Shown: positions 51,301 to 61,000 of the stretch, piece by piece
Layout of the letters: every line of letters begins with the position of its first letter
Position numbering within the stretch: the first letter of the stretch is position 1
Source: Algoriphagus machipongonensis
GTDB taxonomy: Bacteria; Bacteroidota; Bacteroidia; Cytophagales; Cyclobacteriaceae
Direction of reading: 5' to 3'
DNA: 64,000 bases
Assembly (NCBI RefSeq): GCF_000166275.1
Contig: NZ_CM001023.1
Location: 4,384,501 to 4,448,500 of the forward strand
Position numbers and translations under genes: made by a program
Notes under the pieces: generated by a model
What the model was told of the DNA's origin: nothing
Database searches by the model: none
Seen by the model: only the letters and a program-made list of their open reading frames with translations

Positions 51301-51638
51301 GTTTTCCAGGGTTGATCAGATTCCAGTCCTGCTTGGATGGTGATATCTTCAAATACCATCCTCCCCTTATTCAAATAAAGTTTATTGGAACCCTGATTAG
51401 AAGAAAAATAGAGATCAATCAGCCCGTCATTATTGATGTCACCAGCTGCTACCCCTCCGCCATTATAAAAATACAGGTATTCAACAATGTTAAACTCTTC
51501 TGTTTCTATCAAGGTATTAGTAAAGTCAACACCGGTTTTTTGAGGAGGCAGACTTTCAAAAAGTGAATCCTGCTTTTGTAAACATGAAGTCAGAATAATC
51601 AGAGGTATAATCAAAAAATGAAAACGGACGTTTTTCAT
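48318..51638 (-). CDS. Large FG-GAP/VCBS-repeat lipoprotein with ASPIC-UnbV domain (copy A)
   Basis: 1106 aa. Lipobox LTSC (Cys 19). About 13 calcium-loop repeats of the form DxNxDGxxD follow, e.g. GDINNDGLIDLYF (67-79) and FDFDKDGDLDMYL (174-186), forming two beta-propeller-like blocks (about 45-500 and 640-1090). Between them (about 525-595) an ASPIC-UnbV domain has GARVALYHKDQ and the RGFQSSIAPEVHFGLGD segment. A non-repeat insert (about 915-985) begins NDFDQNGTSEQL and contains a KDELVKQMPILKKKF motif shared with the other copies. Function of such lipoproteins is unknown; location beside SusCD suggests surface ligand binding. Confidence 0.9.
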   Translation of the reverse strand: MKNVRFHFLIIPLIILTSCLQKQDSLFESLPPQKTGVDFTNTLIETEEFNIVEYLYFYNGGGVAAGDINNDGLIDLYFSSNQGSNKLYLNKGRMVFEDITIQAGLESDQPWKTGVTMADINGDGLLDIYVCRLGNWKSVRGRNELYINNGDLSFTESAEEYGLDFQGFSTQAAFFDFDKDGDLDMYLLNHAVHTERSYGGAESRYFDDGFAGDRLYRNNLESGEKKFTGITREAGIFSSKIGYGLGIGISDINNDGWPDIYVSNDFNENDYLYINQRNGTFKEQISSGVNYSSRFSMGSDFSDFNNDGWIDFITMDMLPRDEIIQKMSAGEDSEEVYQLKLGFGFERQVSRNSLQLNNTNGTFSEIGQFSGVYATDWSWAALFGDFDNDGWKDLFVTNGIVRRPNDLDYINFVTNPEIEDGLQNKPDISDLRLADEMPPGDVSNFIFKNNRDLTFSDVSQEWGVFGKGISNGAVYADLDNDGDLDLVVNNINQPAGIYENKLKQISDSSQIVNHLKLRFKGLGLNQFGIGARVALYHKDQIQIQENFISRGFQSSIAPEVHFGLGDFNSLDSLKVTWPSGKSETLKNIKVNTTLVLDESNAIFSEQPVENSNEPSLKVLDKDLSGLDFQHRENEYNDFNTEPLLPHKLSREGPALATGDLNGDGLDDVFVGGASGQSGVVFFQSKEGRFYQVNQPLLEEDADLEDVSAVLFDSNGDGFLDLLVGRGGNIQIPNDQGESTNIYLNDGKGEFYQKVKLPLEPNTQVSVVNAVDINEDGKMDLMIGGRNVVGEYGYRPKSYLFQNQGENQYLNLTKEIAPELELIGMVKDAVWKDLDLDGNLDLIVVGEWIPINIFMHRDGELINETSLFGLEKSKGWWNSIVAEDLNGDGYPDLVVGNLGLNSRLKASKEHPVKMIVNDFDQNGTSEQLISYSVEGKYYTIASKDELVKQMPILKKKFLHNEDFAGKSVDELLSYLNTEEAEYLEAHQFESVVLINQDGKGFRSKKLPVEAQFAPIEAIELVDVDQDGNLDLVLGGNKTSSSPYFGAYQGSWGQILLGDSLGNFRLDMLDRLKIRGDVREIRTVTVNKKTWLIYAKNDDFLEVVQIIE

Positions 51639-51740
51639 GCAATCTAATTTGTTTCATCAACCAATTTGAATAACCGAGCTAGACCTTGGTATTAAAGACA
51701 ATTCTATCGATTAATATTTCCCAACTTAAGCCACTTTTGA

Positions 51741-52343
51741 TCAATTTGATGGCACTTGTTCTTGAGACTGGCTTTTTTCAAATTCTTCCTTTAGCCTCTT
51801 CTCTACTTTTAAATCAGTGAAAACAGCTTGGACAAACTGTTCATCTTTGACAAATAAGTTAATCCTTCTTTTACCATCAATTTTATAATAGACTTTTCCT
51901 TGGGTGGGATGATTCAGTAATTCAAAATCATCACCGTAGGTCAATTTGTATTTTTCAAGAACTTTCGGAAGGAGGCTTTCAGCCCAATACTGTCTGTTCC
52001 AAGGTGCCCAGGCCACATAAGAATAGATAATAGGCATTTCATATATTTTTTCGTCAATAAAAGTTGGGAAAAACCGCATGCTGACCTCACTATCATATTC
52101 ATCGACGATTCTATATTCTACATTGGTGGAGCCCCCTGGACCCTGAGTGATTTTTTGCTGTTTATTAAGCTCAGTACAATGATCAAAAAAATCTTTTTGG
52201 GGCATTCCTAAATAAAAGCCCAAAAATAAGCTATCTGATTCTGAAAAATTATCTTCTGAAGAATTAAGGAAGGAAGATTCACAACTCTGAAAAACTAAAC
52301 TTAGAACCAGGGTTGAAAATAATATGGTAAAATATCTACGCAT
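51741..52343 (-). CDS. Small lipoprotein of unknown function downstream of SusD
   Basis: 200 aa from MRRYFTILFS (an ATG 15 bases upstream is also in frame). Lipobox FQSC with Cys 21. The mature protein has no motif I recognise; it contains SLFLGFYLGMPQKDFF, MRFFPTFIDEKIYEMPIIYSY and a charged, Gln-rich C-terminal helix (about 170-195). Separated from susD by a terminator (52474-52505) and from the FG-GAP gene by 102 bp, so it may have its own promoter. Sec-exported membrane-anchored protein; function cannot be given. Confidence 0.72.
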   Translation of the reverse strand: MRRYFTILFSTLVLSLVFQSCESSFLNSSEDNFSESDSLFLGFYLGMPQKDFFDHCTELNKQQKITQGPGGSTNVEYRIVDEYDSEVSMRFFPTFIDEKIYEMPIIYSYVAWAPWNRQYWAESLLPKVLEKYKLTYGDDFELLNHPTQGKVYYKIDGKRRINLFVKDEQFVQAVFTDLKVEKRLKEEFEKSQSQEQVPSN

Positions 52344-52473
52344 TGATAAATTGATCATAAGAAACTAAGAAAATTTTCTCCTAGTAGTTGAGTGTAGGGA
52401 AGAGGAATTAAATGAATTTGAAACTATAATTCAATCTTTTTTTAAGCAAACTTGATATAAAATGCTTTTAAAA

Positions 52474-52505
52474 AAAAAGCAAGCTGAAAACTCAGCCTGC
52501 TTTTT
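52474..52505 (-). terminator. Intrinsic terminator after susD
   Basis: 14-bp inverted repeat on the minus strand (AAAAAGCAGGCTGA with TCAGCTTGCTTTTT, one G-U pair, 4-base loop) followed by a run of T, 20 bp past the susD stop. Confidence 0.85.
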
Positions 52506-52524
52506 AGTCTTGATCGAATACTGA

Positions 52525-54159
52525 TTAATTGTACCCAGGGTTTTGTTGTAATTTTGGATTCGCAAGTAGTTGTGGCTGAGGAATTGGAAACAATTCCAAA
52601 TAGCTTCCCGGTGAGTGTACTAGCTTTGGTCTGTTCATACCTTCAAATGGCCACCAGGCTTCTCCATACTTTTTAAATCGAATTAAATCCTGTCTTCTGG
52701 TCATCTCGACAAACATTTCTCTACCTCTTTCCGCAAATAGATTCTCTTCAGTTATAGAAGTAAATGGCTCTAGATTACCCGCTCTGGCACGAATTTGATT
52801 AACCAAAGCCAATGCTTCAGTGGTTTCTCCCATTCTAAATTTGGCTTCAGCAAGTGAAAGAATAGCGTCAGATAGCCTAAATATCACAAAATCATTGCTC
52901 ATGTTATCGGTCCCTCCAACTTCAAATTCGTATTTCGCAATTCGAGCTCCTGCTTGACGCAACCCTCCTGGAGAAATCTCATTAAGGTAGGGCATGAATG
53001 TAAGTGGAGGTCCATTTGGATCACCGTTTCTTCCAGTTGGATCTGTAGGTTCAACTCCCGGATCAACCAAAGTTGTTCCATCGGATCTAAATTGAGGGCC
53101 AACCAAGAAATTACTTAATCTTCCATCTATGGTTCCAGTGGATTGCTCCAAAGCCAATCCCTTCCAAACAGGTCCTTGAGTACCTGGATTTTTTGCCGGA
53201 TCAACATAGGAATTGTAAAACTCTTCAACTGTCTGATAGCCATTCCAAGGCTGTTGGGTAAGATTAAATGTAGATTGACTCACAATATGCAGTGTCATCA
53301 TTACCCAGTTAAAGCCGCCTGCAAACACCTTGTCATAAGGATAGACAAAGATATTTTCGGTTGATTGGCTGTTGTTTATTAGAAAATTACTTTGGTAAGA
53401 TGGCATCAAGCTGTAAATACCACTATCGATGATTTCTGAGGCATCTGCCGCAGCTAAAGCCCATTGAGGAGAACCAGTATAAACTTCTGCATTAAGATAG
53501 AGTTTCATTCTTATCATTAATGCACTCCATTTGGTCATCCTACCATAAGTAGTACCGTCTTTTGCTGTCGGTAGTAAGGGGATAATTTCATTGAGTTCAC
53601 CTAATACAAAATCATAAACTTCCTGCCTTGATTTGGTATCAGGTGCCTCCGTATCACTGAAATCTGTAACAATCGGCACATTACCAAAAGCGTCCAATGC
53701 CCAGTAATAATAAAGAGCCCGTAGCGCCCGTAACTCAGCTATAAAAGCCTCAGAACTAGGATTATCCAATGTTTCAAAAGAAAAGATCAATCTGTTGCAA
53801 GTATTGATTCCTCCGAAAAGGAAATTCCAGGAATTCTGAAAGAAAGGATTATCGCTTTTGAATTCATGCTGGTGCAATTGCAGTAGCACACCTCCATCAA
53901 ACCAGTCTCCACCTTTGTGAGAAACTACAATTTCATCCGAGGCGATTTCATTGATTGACCAAAGTCCAGAGTGATTACCTAGTCCACCTAGGGATGTATA
54001 TGCTTGTCCAAGAGCAGAAATAAATTCTTCATCGGTATTGAAAAAGTTATCAGCTGTTACAGCACTATAAACTTCTTCGTCTAAGTCGACACATGATGAA
54101 GCGAAGTAACTCAATCCCAGGCCAATCAAGAAGTATCTTATATTTAATATTTTTTTCAT
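52525..54159 (-). CDS. SusD/RagB family outer-membrane lipoprotein
   Basis: 544 aa. Lipobox ASSC (Cys 23). The N-terminal segment VDLDEEVYSAVTADNFFNTDEEF and the TPR-like helical framework are typical of SusD; the C-terminal part has FRLSDAILSLAEAKFRMGETTEALALVNQIRARAG (about 430-465) and FAERGREMFVEMTRRQDLIRF. It caps the SusC barrel at the surface and binds ligand. Lies 18 bp behind susC. Ligand cannot be told from sequence; no glycoside hydrolase, peptidase or regulator is next to it. Confidence 0.94.
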   Translation of the reverse strand: MKKILNIRYFLIGLGLSYFASSCVDLDEEVYSAVTADNFFNTDEEFISALGQAYTSLGGLGNHSGLWSINEIASDEIVVSHKGGDWFDGGVLLQLHQHEFKSDNPFFQNSWNFLFGGINTCNRLIFSFETLDNPSSEAFIAELRALRALYYYWALDAFGNVPIVTDFSDTEAPDTKSRQEVYDFVLGELNEIIPLLPTAKDGTTYGRMTKWSALMIRMKLYLNAEVYTGSPQWALAAADASEIIDSGIYSLMPSYQSNFLINNSQSTENIFVYPYDKVFAGGFNWVMMTLHIVSQSTFNLTQQPWNGYQTVEEFYNSYVDPAKNPGTQGPVWKGLALEQSTGTIDGRLSNFLVGPQFRSDGTTLVDPGVEPTDPTGRNGDPNGPPLTFMPYLNEISPGGLRQAGARIAKYEFEVGGTDNMSNDFVIFRLSDAILSLAEAKFRMGETTEALALVNQIRARAGNLEPFTSITEENLFAERGREMFVEMTRRQDLIRFKKYGEAWWPFEGMNRPKLVHSPGSYLELFPIPQPQLLANPKLQQNPGYN

Positions 54160-54177
54160 GATATCTTATGTTTTAGC

Positions 54178-57144
54178 TTAGAAACTTAGATTAAGGCCAA
54201 AAGTAGTAATCGTCGTAGTGAAATAAGTAGCTCTCCGCTCAATTCCAGGAGCAAGAGGATCATTATTCGACTCTGAATCCCCATATCTTACTTCAGGATC
54301 CACACCTGTGTATCCAGTAAACATGAACGGATTCTGAACTGAAACATAAGCCCTTACTCTACTGACTGCTTTACCCGGTTGTATTTTAAAATTATAACCA
54401 AGTGTCGCATTGTCCAAAACCACAAAATCAGCCTTTTCAACGTGGGTACTATTATACTCCGCTTTTGTAATATTTGGATCGAAGTATTTAGTATTTACAA
54501 TATTCCAGTTTTGTACAGTTGTACTTTCTGTATTCTCATAGAAGCCTCTATAGCTATTTATCAAATAATGACCAAATGATCCTCTAAAGAAGAAATTCAA
54601 ATCCCAATTTTTGTATCTCAAGGAGTTATTAAACCCAAAGTTTAAAGTAGGATAAGCTGTTCCCAATTGTGTTCTGTCATCATTACAGTTACAATAAACA
54701 GGGTTACCATTTTCATCCTCGGCTGTACCATCAATGACCTTCATGATAGGGCTTCCATCATCACTGACACCGACTTGAATCGGTCCCCAGATTTGTCCCA
54801 AAGGACCATTTTCCTGAATACGGATCAATTGAGTTAGGTTTTGACCAGGAGATCCAAAATTTGAGCGATAATTAACTTCTCCGAAACTCAAATCTCCAGC
54901 AGACAAGCTTCTAAGATTTGTCTTCAAAGTAGAAAAATTGACACCCGTAGACCATGTGAAATTAGCATTTTGTATGGCTTTATAATTTAACATGACTTCC
55001 AGACCTGAATTGGACATTTCACCGATGTTCAACTGGGTAGTAGGGAAAAGATTAGGTGGCACAGGAACATTGATAGGCAAGATCATTCCAGTTGTCACCC
55101 TGTTATAATAATCTATTGAACCATCTAGTTTGTTATTTAAAATCACAAAATCCAAACCTATATCAAATTCATCCTTAGTCTCCCATGACAAATCCGGATT
55201 GGCGTTTGAAACTGGCCCATAAGATGGCACAAATTGATTATTATAGAAGAAGTTTCCTTGACGTCCAAATCTTAACAAAGACAGATAAGATTCTCCAGGC
55301 TGTGTACCTGTTCTACCATAACTTGCCCTGAACTTCATCTGACTTACTCCAGAAATGTCAACCAAGTTAGCGATGTTCACACCGGCACTGATTGCTGGAA
55401 ACAAACCCCACTTGTTATTAGCTCCAAATCTAGTTGAACCTTCATATCGAGCACTTAAAGAAAGTAGGTAGGTATCATCTAAATTAAAATTAGCCCTTCC
55501 AAAGAATGCCACCAATTTGTTTGAGTTAGCATAACTGGAAACTGTTGCCAATCCATTAGCAAAATCAAGAGCTGCGCCGATGTTATCATACGTAAAAGCG
55601 TCAGTTAGGAAATTACCAGCTTGAGTATAATCCCCTTGGTTAAAAAACTCCTGATAAGAATACCCTGCCAAGAAAGCAAAATTTGTCTTTCCAAAAGTTT
55701 CATAATAATTCAAGGTAGCTTCGAATAAGTCATTTAGCCTTTCATTATTTTGAATTGTAGCCAAACCATTTCTTCCAAATCCCCCTCCGAATTTAGCAGT
55801 CTTAGGAGAATAAGATCCTCTCCATTCAGTTTCTCTTTGTTTGGAGTAAAATAAAGCGCCACTAAACTTACTCGAGAAATTGTATTCTCCACGGATACTG
55901 GCTATAAGGCTATTATCTCGCCCATCTGCAATATTTTGTTCAGCAATAGATACAGGATTGAACCAATCAAAAATATCTCGCTCTGAATATCCACCAAAAT
56001 CAGGGCTTTGAGGATTTGGATCTAAAACTGGTAAGGTCGGATTACTTATAATGGCATATCTAAAAGAGTTCTCGTTACCAAATTGCCTGTCAACTGATGT
56101 ATTTGAAATATTTACGGTAAATGTTGCTTTGTCATTTAAAGCTCTTTGAGTCAAACTCAAACGGGCATTTAACTGATCAAAACCAGAATTAATACCTACT
56201 CCGTCTACATTTCTGGAGTTGATCGAAACCCTATAACTGGTCGTTTCATTTCCACCTCCCAGCGATAAGTTATTGATAAAACTAAGACCTGTATCCGTTA
56301 CCTCATCCATCCAGTCTGTGCTTCCACCAAGGTCTCTTGAGTTAGGTATTGCCTTGTACTCTTCAGCATTCATCACACTTATTGTTCTGGCTACATTCTG
56401 TATTGCCACACTGCTGTTAAAATCAACAACTGATCGACCCTTTTTACCTTTTTTGGTAGTGACCAAAATCACCCCTGCTGATCCTCTGGTACCATAAATC
56501 GCTGCAGCGGACCCATCTTTCAAGACATCCATAGACTCGATATCATTAGGATCCACTGTACTCAATGAGGCACCAATTACACCATCAATAACAACAAGCG
56601 GGGAGGCATTTTCTCCAATCGAAGAAATCCCTCTTAAACGTACATTAAATCCGGAGTTAGGATTTCCACCTGGCCGAGCGATGTTCAGACCGGCAACTTT
56701 ACCCTGAAGTAATTGGGTAGGGTCATTAACAGTGCCTTGATTAAAATCTTCTGATTTGACGCTAGTTACCGCACTGGTAATCTCTTTCTTTTCCTGGGTT
56801 CCGTAGCCTACTACAACTACTTCATTTAAAGCTTGTACATTTTCGCTTAAAGCGACATCAATAACTGTCCGGTTACCAACTTCTTCTTCCACGGTAGTAA
56901 AACCGATAAATGAAATTCGCAAAACATCACTTGGACTTGCCTCGATAGAATAGGTTCCATCCAAATCTGTCACCACTCCGGTTGTGGTACCGCTGATAAG
57001 AATACTTACCCCAGGAATTCCCTCCCCAGTTTCTGCATCCGTAATTTTTCCAGTTATTCTAGCTTGCTGTGCAAATGCCAACTGGCATGTGCTAAATGAA
57101 ATGAACAAGAATAACATGAAAACCATTTTTAAATGTTTTTTCAT
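54178..57144 (-). CDS. SusC/RagA family TonB-linked outer-membrane transporter
   Basis: 988 aa from MKKHLKMVFM; a TTG start 90 bases upstream would put an unlikely leader before the signal peptide. Signal peptide (cleavage near AFAQQ), carboxypeptidase-like domain (about 30-110: ARITGKITDAETGEGIPGVS), TonB-box-like EVVVVGYGTQ, plug (about 120-240: LQGKVAGLNIARPGG, NPNSGFNVRLRGISSIG, DVLKDGSAAAIYGTRGSAGVILVTTKKG), then a 22-strand barrel ending FGLNLSF. Imports the SusD-captured ligand. No STN domain and no sigma/anti-sigma pair nearby, so its regulation is not visible. Confidence 0.95.
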   Translation of the reverse strand: MKKHLKMVFMLFLFISFSTCQLAFAQQARITGKITDAETGEGIPGVSILISGTTTGVVTDLDGTYSIEASPSDVLRISFIGFTTVEEEVGNRTVIDVALSENVQALNEVVVVGYGTQEKKEITSAVTSVKSEDFNQGTVNDPTQLLQGKVAGLNIARPGGNPNSGFNVRLRGISSIGENASPLVVIDGVIGASLSTVDPNDIESMDVLKDGSAAAIYGTRGSAGVILVTTKKGKKGRSVVDFNSSVAIQNVARTISVMNAEEYKAIPNSRDLGGSTDWMDEVTDTGLSFINNLSLGGGNETTSYRVSINSRNVDGVGINSGFDQLNARLSLTQRALNDKATFTVNISNTSVDRQFGNENSFRYAIISNPTLPVLDPNPQSPDFGGYSERDIFDWFNPVSIAEQNIADGRDNSLIASIRGEYNFSSKFSGALFYSKQRETEWRGSYSPKTAKFGGGFGRNGLATIQNNERLNDLFEATLNYYETFGKTNFAFLAGYSYQEFFNQGDYTQAGNFLTDAFTYDNIGAALDFANGLATVSSYANSNKLVAFFGRANFNLDDTYLLSLSARYEGSTRFGANNKWGLFPAISAGVNIANLVDISGVSQMKFRASYGRTGTQPGESYLSLLRFGRQGNFFYNNQFVPSYGPVSNANPDLSWETKDEFDIGLDFVILNNKLDGSIDYYNRVTTGMILPINVPVPPNLFPTTQLNIGEMSNSGLEVMLNYKAIQNANFTWSTGVNFSTLKTNLRSLSAGDLSFGEVNYRSNFGSPGQNLTQLIRIQENGPLGQIWGPIQVGVSDDGSPIMKVIDGTAEDENGNPVYCNCNDDRTQLGTAYPTLNFGFNNSLRYKNWDLNFFFRGSFGHYLINSYRGFYENTESTTVQNWNIVNTKYFDPNITKAEYNSTHVEKADFVVLDNATLGYNFKIQPGKAVSRVRAYVSVQNPFMFTGYTGVDPEVRYGDSESNNDPLAPGIERRATYFTTTITTFGLNLSF

Positions 57145-58058
57145 GTGATTTTGGGTTATGGTTAATTGTTTGATATACTCTTTTGAAAATCTTAAACGCT
57201 GTCCTACACATTTTTTACAGAAGCTTATTCCCAATAATAAATGGCAAAACGAATACTCTAACTATTCAGGCATTCTAACTTCAGAGCCTAAGCCATTTGA
57301 AAACCCACGACTGTATTCCAGACCTAAGAATATCCAAAATCAAATACCAACAGCAATCAAATCAAAATTGAAATTATTTTTATCAATATAATTTTGATTA
57401 AAAAAGCCTCTGAACAATTTTAAAAAATAATTCGGCATATCTAAAACAAAACAAAAGATAATTGCAAAATTATTTAAATAACAAAATGACTAGCTATTAT
57501 AATCTTTTATAAAAAAATTTATAATGTTTATTTCATTAGCAAATAAGTTTATTATAGTTAGCCATATTGGAAAAATAATTAGTTCTAGTAAAATAATACA
57601 AAGCATCATTAAAATATAAAATTAATTCTTCAAATGTTTATAACTGTCCAAAGTTAAATATTTTGACGCCTGATTTAACTTCAAATAACAAAATCACTAC
57701 AGTCAGAAAAACCCTACTAGCCAATGTGAAAAGAAATATTTCTGATTTTGATTATAAAAATTGAGGACTTAAAAAGCCTTTTTCTTTTGTTTTTGAAGAG
57801 GAGATGTTTTTGTGATTCAGAGCATCATCTTTTACTCAGTTCCATATCTAGTAAAAAATCCTTTCGCTTTGGACAAAACAAACAAACTGGTAGATTCAGG
57901 AAAAAATGACCAAGAAATTTTGCCAATGATCGCAAATAGCCCCCATATCTTGTGAATCAGTGAAGGAATCTTTATTCTGACTCATAATCCAGGTTAGCAA
58001 TAGAATTTAAAATGTATTAAATAGGATTTAAACTTTTGGTTTTTTCCTGTTTTAAAAC
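57145..58058. other. 914-bp AT-rich divergent intergenic region
   Basis: Separates susC (minus) from the FG-GAP lipoprotein copy B (plus). No convincing gene. It contains the palindrome TTATAAA-AAAA-TTTATAA (57507-57524) and a minus-strand TAATTTTG (57472-57465) that could be a susC -7 box, although no TTTG lies at the right spacing. A long leader for susC is possible. Base composition is strongly A/T, more so than the flanking genes. Confidence 0.6.
57507..57524. repeat. 18-bp inverted repeat in the divergent region
   Basis: TTATAAA and TTTATAA separated by AAAA. Candidate operator or cruciform in the divergent promoter region; could also be chance in a sequence of this composition. Confidence 0.4.
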
Positions 58059-61000
58059 ATGTCAATGAAACAAAAAACCCTCCTTATTCTTCTTATTGTT
58101 TGCAGCTTTTCTTGTCAGAAAGAAGAGAAAAGTCATGATGCACTCTTTCAATTACTTTCGGAAGAGGAATCAGGCATAACCTTCAGAAATGACCTTACTT
58201 ACACGGAAAAAGTAAACCCCTACACTTTTCGTAATTTCTATAACGGTTCAGGAGTAGCACTGGGAGATATTAATAATGATGGTTTAACTGATGTTTTCCT
58301 AGCCGGAAATCAAACTTCAAACAGACTTTACCTGAACCTTGGAAATCTGAAATTTAAAGATATTACAGACCAAGCTGGGCTAAACTCGACCGGCTATTGG
58401 ACCACTGGAGTAAGTATGGCCGATGTGAACGGTGACGGTTTGCTAGATATTTATGTTTGCAAATCAGGCCCTCCAGGAGGTGAGAAACGGCATAATGAAC
58501 TTTTTATCAATAACGACAATCTTACTTTTTCAGATAAATCTAAAGAATACGGAATCGCAGAAAAAGGGCTGAGTCAGCATGCTGTGTTCTTTGATTTTGA
58601 CAAAGATGGAGATCTGGACATGTACCTACTCAGTAATTCAGCAAGATCCGTAGGGATTTACGACCTGAGGGTTGGGCAGCGTGAAATTCGAGATCCTGAA
58701 GGAGGAAATAAATTATTCAGAAATGATGGAGAAATCTTTACGGATGTGTCTGAAGAAGCAGGGATTTTCGGAAGTAACATCGGCTATGGTCTTGGAGTCA
58801 CAGTGGCTGACCTAAATGACGATAATTGGCCAGACTTATACGTTTCCAATGACTATTTTGAAAGGGATTACCTCTACCTGAACAATCAGGATGGGACATT
58901 TTCTGAAATACTACCTGATCTTCTTCCAGAAATCAGTCTGGGAAGTATGGGGGCTGATATTGCTGATCTGGACAATGACTCCAAACCAGATATTTTTGTC
59001 ACCGAAATGCTTCCAAAAGAGCTTTCACGCGTCAAAACGAAAACCCCTTTTGAAGAATGGGATAAATTTCAATCAAATATAAAAGCAGGGTACCATCAAC
59101 AATTTACCCGAAACACACTTCAAAGAAACCTGGGGTTCAGACCAGGAACTCAAACTCCTATTTTTGCCGAAGTCAGTAGGATGACAGGTGTAGAAGCAAC
59201 AGACTGGAGTTGGGGAGCCTTGATTTTCGACGTGGACAATGACGGACTGAAGGATATTTTTGTCACCAATGGAATTGTGAAGGATTTAACTGATTTTGAC
59301 TTTGTAGATTTCTATGTCAACAACCAGGAAAAATTAAATGGGTTCCAGGAAGATTCCATTCTTTTGACCAAAATGATTGATGCGTTTCCTTCAAACCCTC
59401 AGCAAAACTTTCTTTTTAAAAACCAGGGCAACTGGTCCTTTGAAAATCTTTCTTCAAATATGGGCTTGGATCAGCTAACTTTCAGCACTGGTTCAGCCTA
59501 CGGGGATTTGGATAATGACGGAGATTTAGATTTGGTGATTAATAATTTGAATGGACGGGCTTTTGTTTACAAAAACACCAGTTCGGACCAAAAAATAGGT
59601 AACTATCTGAGCATAGAACTAGGTAAGGAATTTGGTACAAAAGTCATCGCTTACGCTGCAGATAAAAAATACTACCAAGAGTATCAACCTGTCAAAGGTT
59701 ACATGTCCTCCGTGGATCCTAGGATGCATTTTGGCTTGGGGAAAATTGAAAAACTCGATTCGCTTGAGATTTTATGGCAAGACGGTAAAACCCAAATCAT
59801 CAGAGACGTTCATGTGAATCAATCTTTGAAACTGTTTCCAGAGAAGGTAACCAAAACCTTACCGGAATTGGAGGAATTTCCAGTTCGGATTTTCACTCAA
59901 AAAGAATCAAAAATCCCCTTTCAACATCAGGAAAGCAACTTTGTAGATTTTGACCGGGATCGATTGCGATTCTGGATGATCAGTAATGAAGGACCAAAGG
60001 CTGCAAAAGCAGATGTAAACAGTGATGGATTAGATGATCTTTTTATCCCTGGGGCGAAAGGACAAAGCTCTGTTTTGCTGATTCAAAATTCAGAAGGCAA
60101 ATTTATCCCCAAACAAGAAGAGCTGTTTGGTTCGGATGCCATATCTGAAGATGTTACAGCACTTTTTTTTGATGCTAATAAAGATGGTTATCCAGATTTA
60201 CTCGTCGGAAGTGGAGGAATAGAGTTTGGCGATAATTCCCCTGCTTATTCAGACCGACTTTACCTTAATGATGGCTCTGGAAACTTCCACAAATCCCCTC
60301 AGTTCTTTTCTTCAAGTCCCACAGCTTTCCAACTTCCGATGGATTTTGACGAAGACGGAGATATGGATTTGGTCGTCGGCAGCCGGGCCATTCCATTTGC
60401 TTATGGAATTCCGACAGGTCTTCAAGTTTGGGAAAATGACGGGTTAGGAGGTTTTAAGCAAATTTCTCAGAGTCTCAACCCTGAACTTTCGACAATCGGG
60501 ATGCTGACTTCCGCAGGTTTGGAGGATTTGGATGGAGATGGGAAACTTGAACTTATCGTCACAGGTGAATGGATGCCAATTCGGATATTTCGTTTTGAGA
60601 ACAATAAATTAATTGAAAAAACAGTTGATTTTGGTTTCGAAAATACCACTGGCCTATGGAATTGCCTGTTGGTGGAGGATGTCAACATGGATGGCTTCCC
60701 CGATATTCTTGCTGGGAATCACGGTTTAAATTCCCGACTTCGAAGCCAAAGCAATTCTCAGCTTAGAATGGTGTTAAACGATTTTGACCAAAATGGAACC
60801 TTGGATCAGATTCTTTCACAATACGAAAATGAAAGAACAATTCCATGGGTTCTTAAACCTGCCTTGCTTCGCCAAATCCCCTCTTTACGAAAGCAATTGC
60901 TAACCTATGAATCCTACCAAGACAAACCTTTGGAAGACCTTTTCCCTGAAACAATTTGGGCAAATTCCTTAACTTTAACAGCTGGTAATCTTGAAACTAG

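Noticed and set aside
57158..57391. 77-aa plus-strand ORF upstream of susC
   Set aside because: Lies antisense to the susC leader, no ribosome-binding context, composition of AT-rich noncoding DNA, no recognisable motif.
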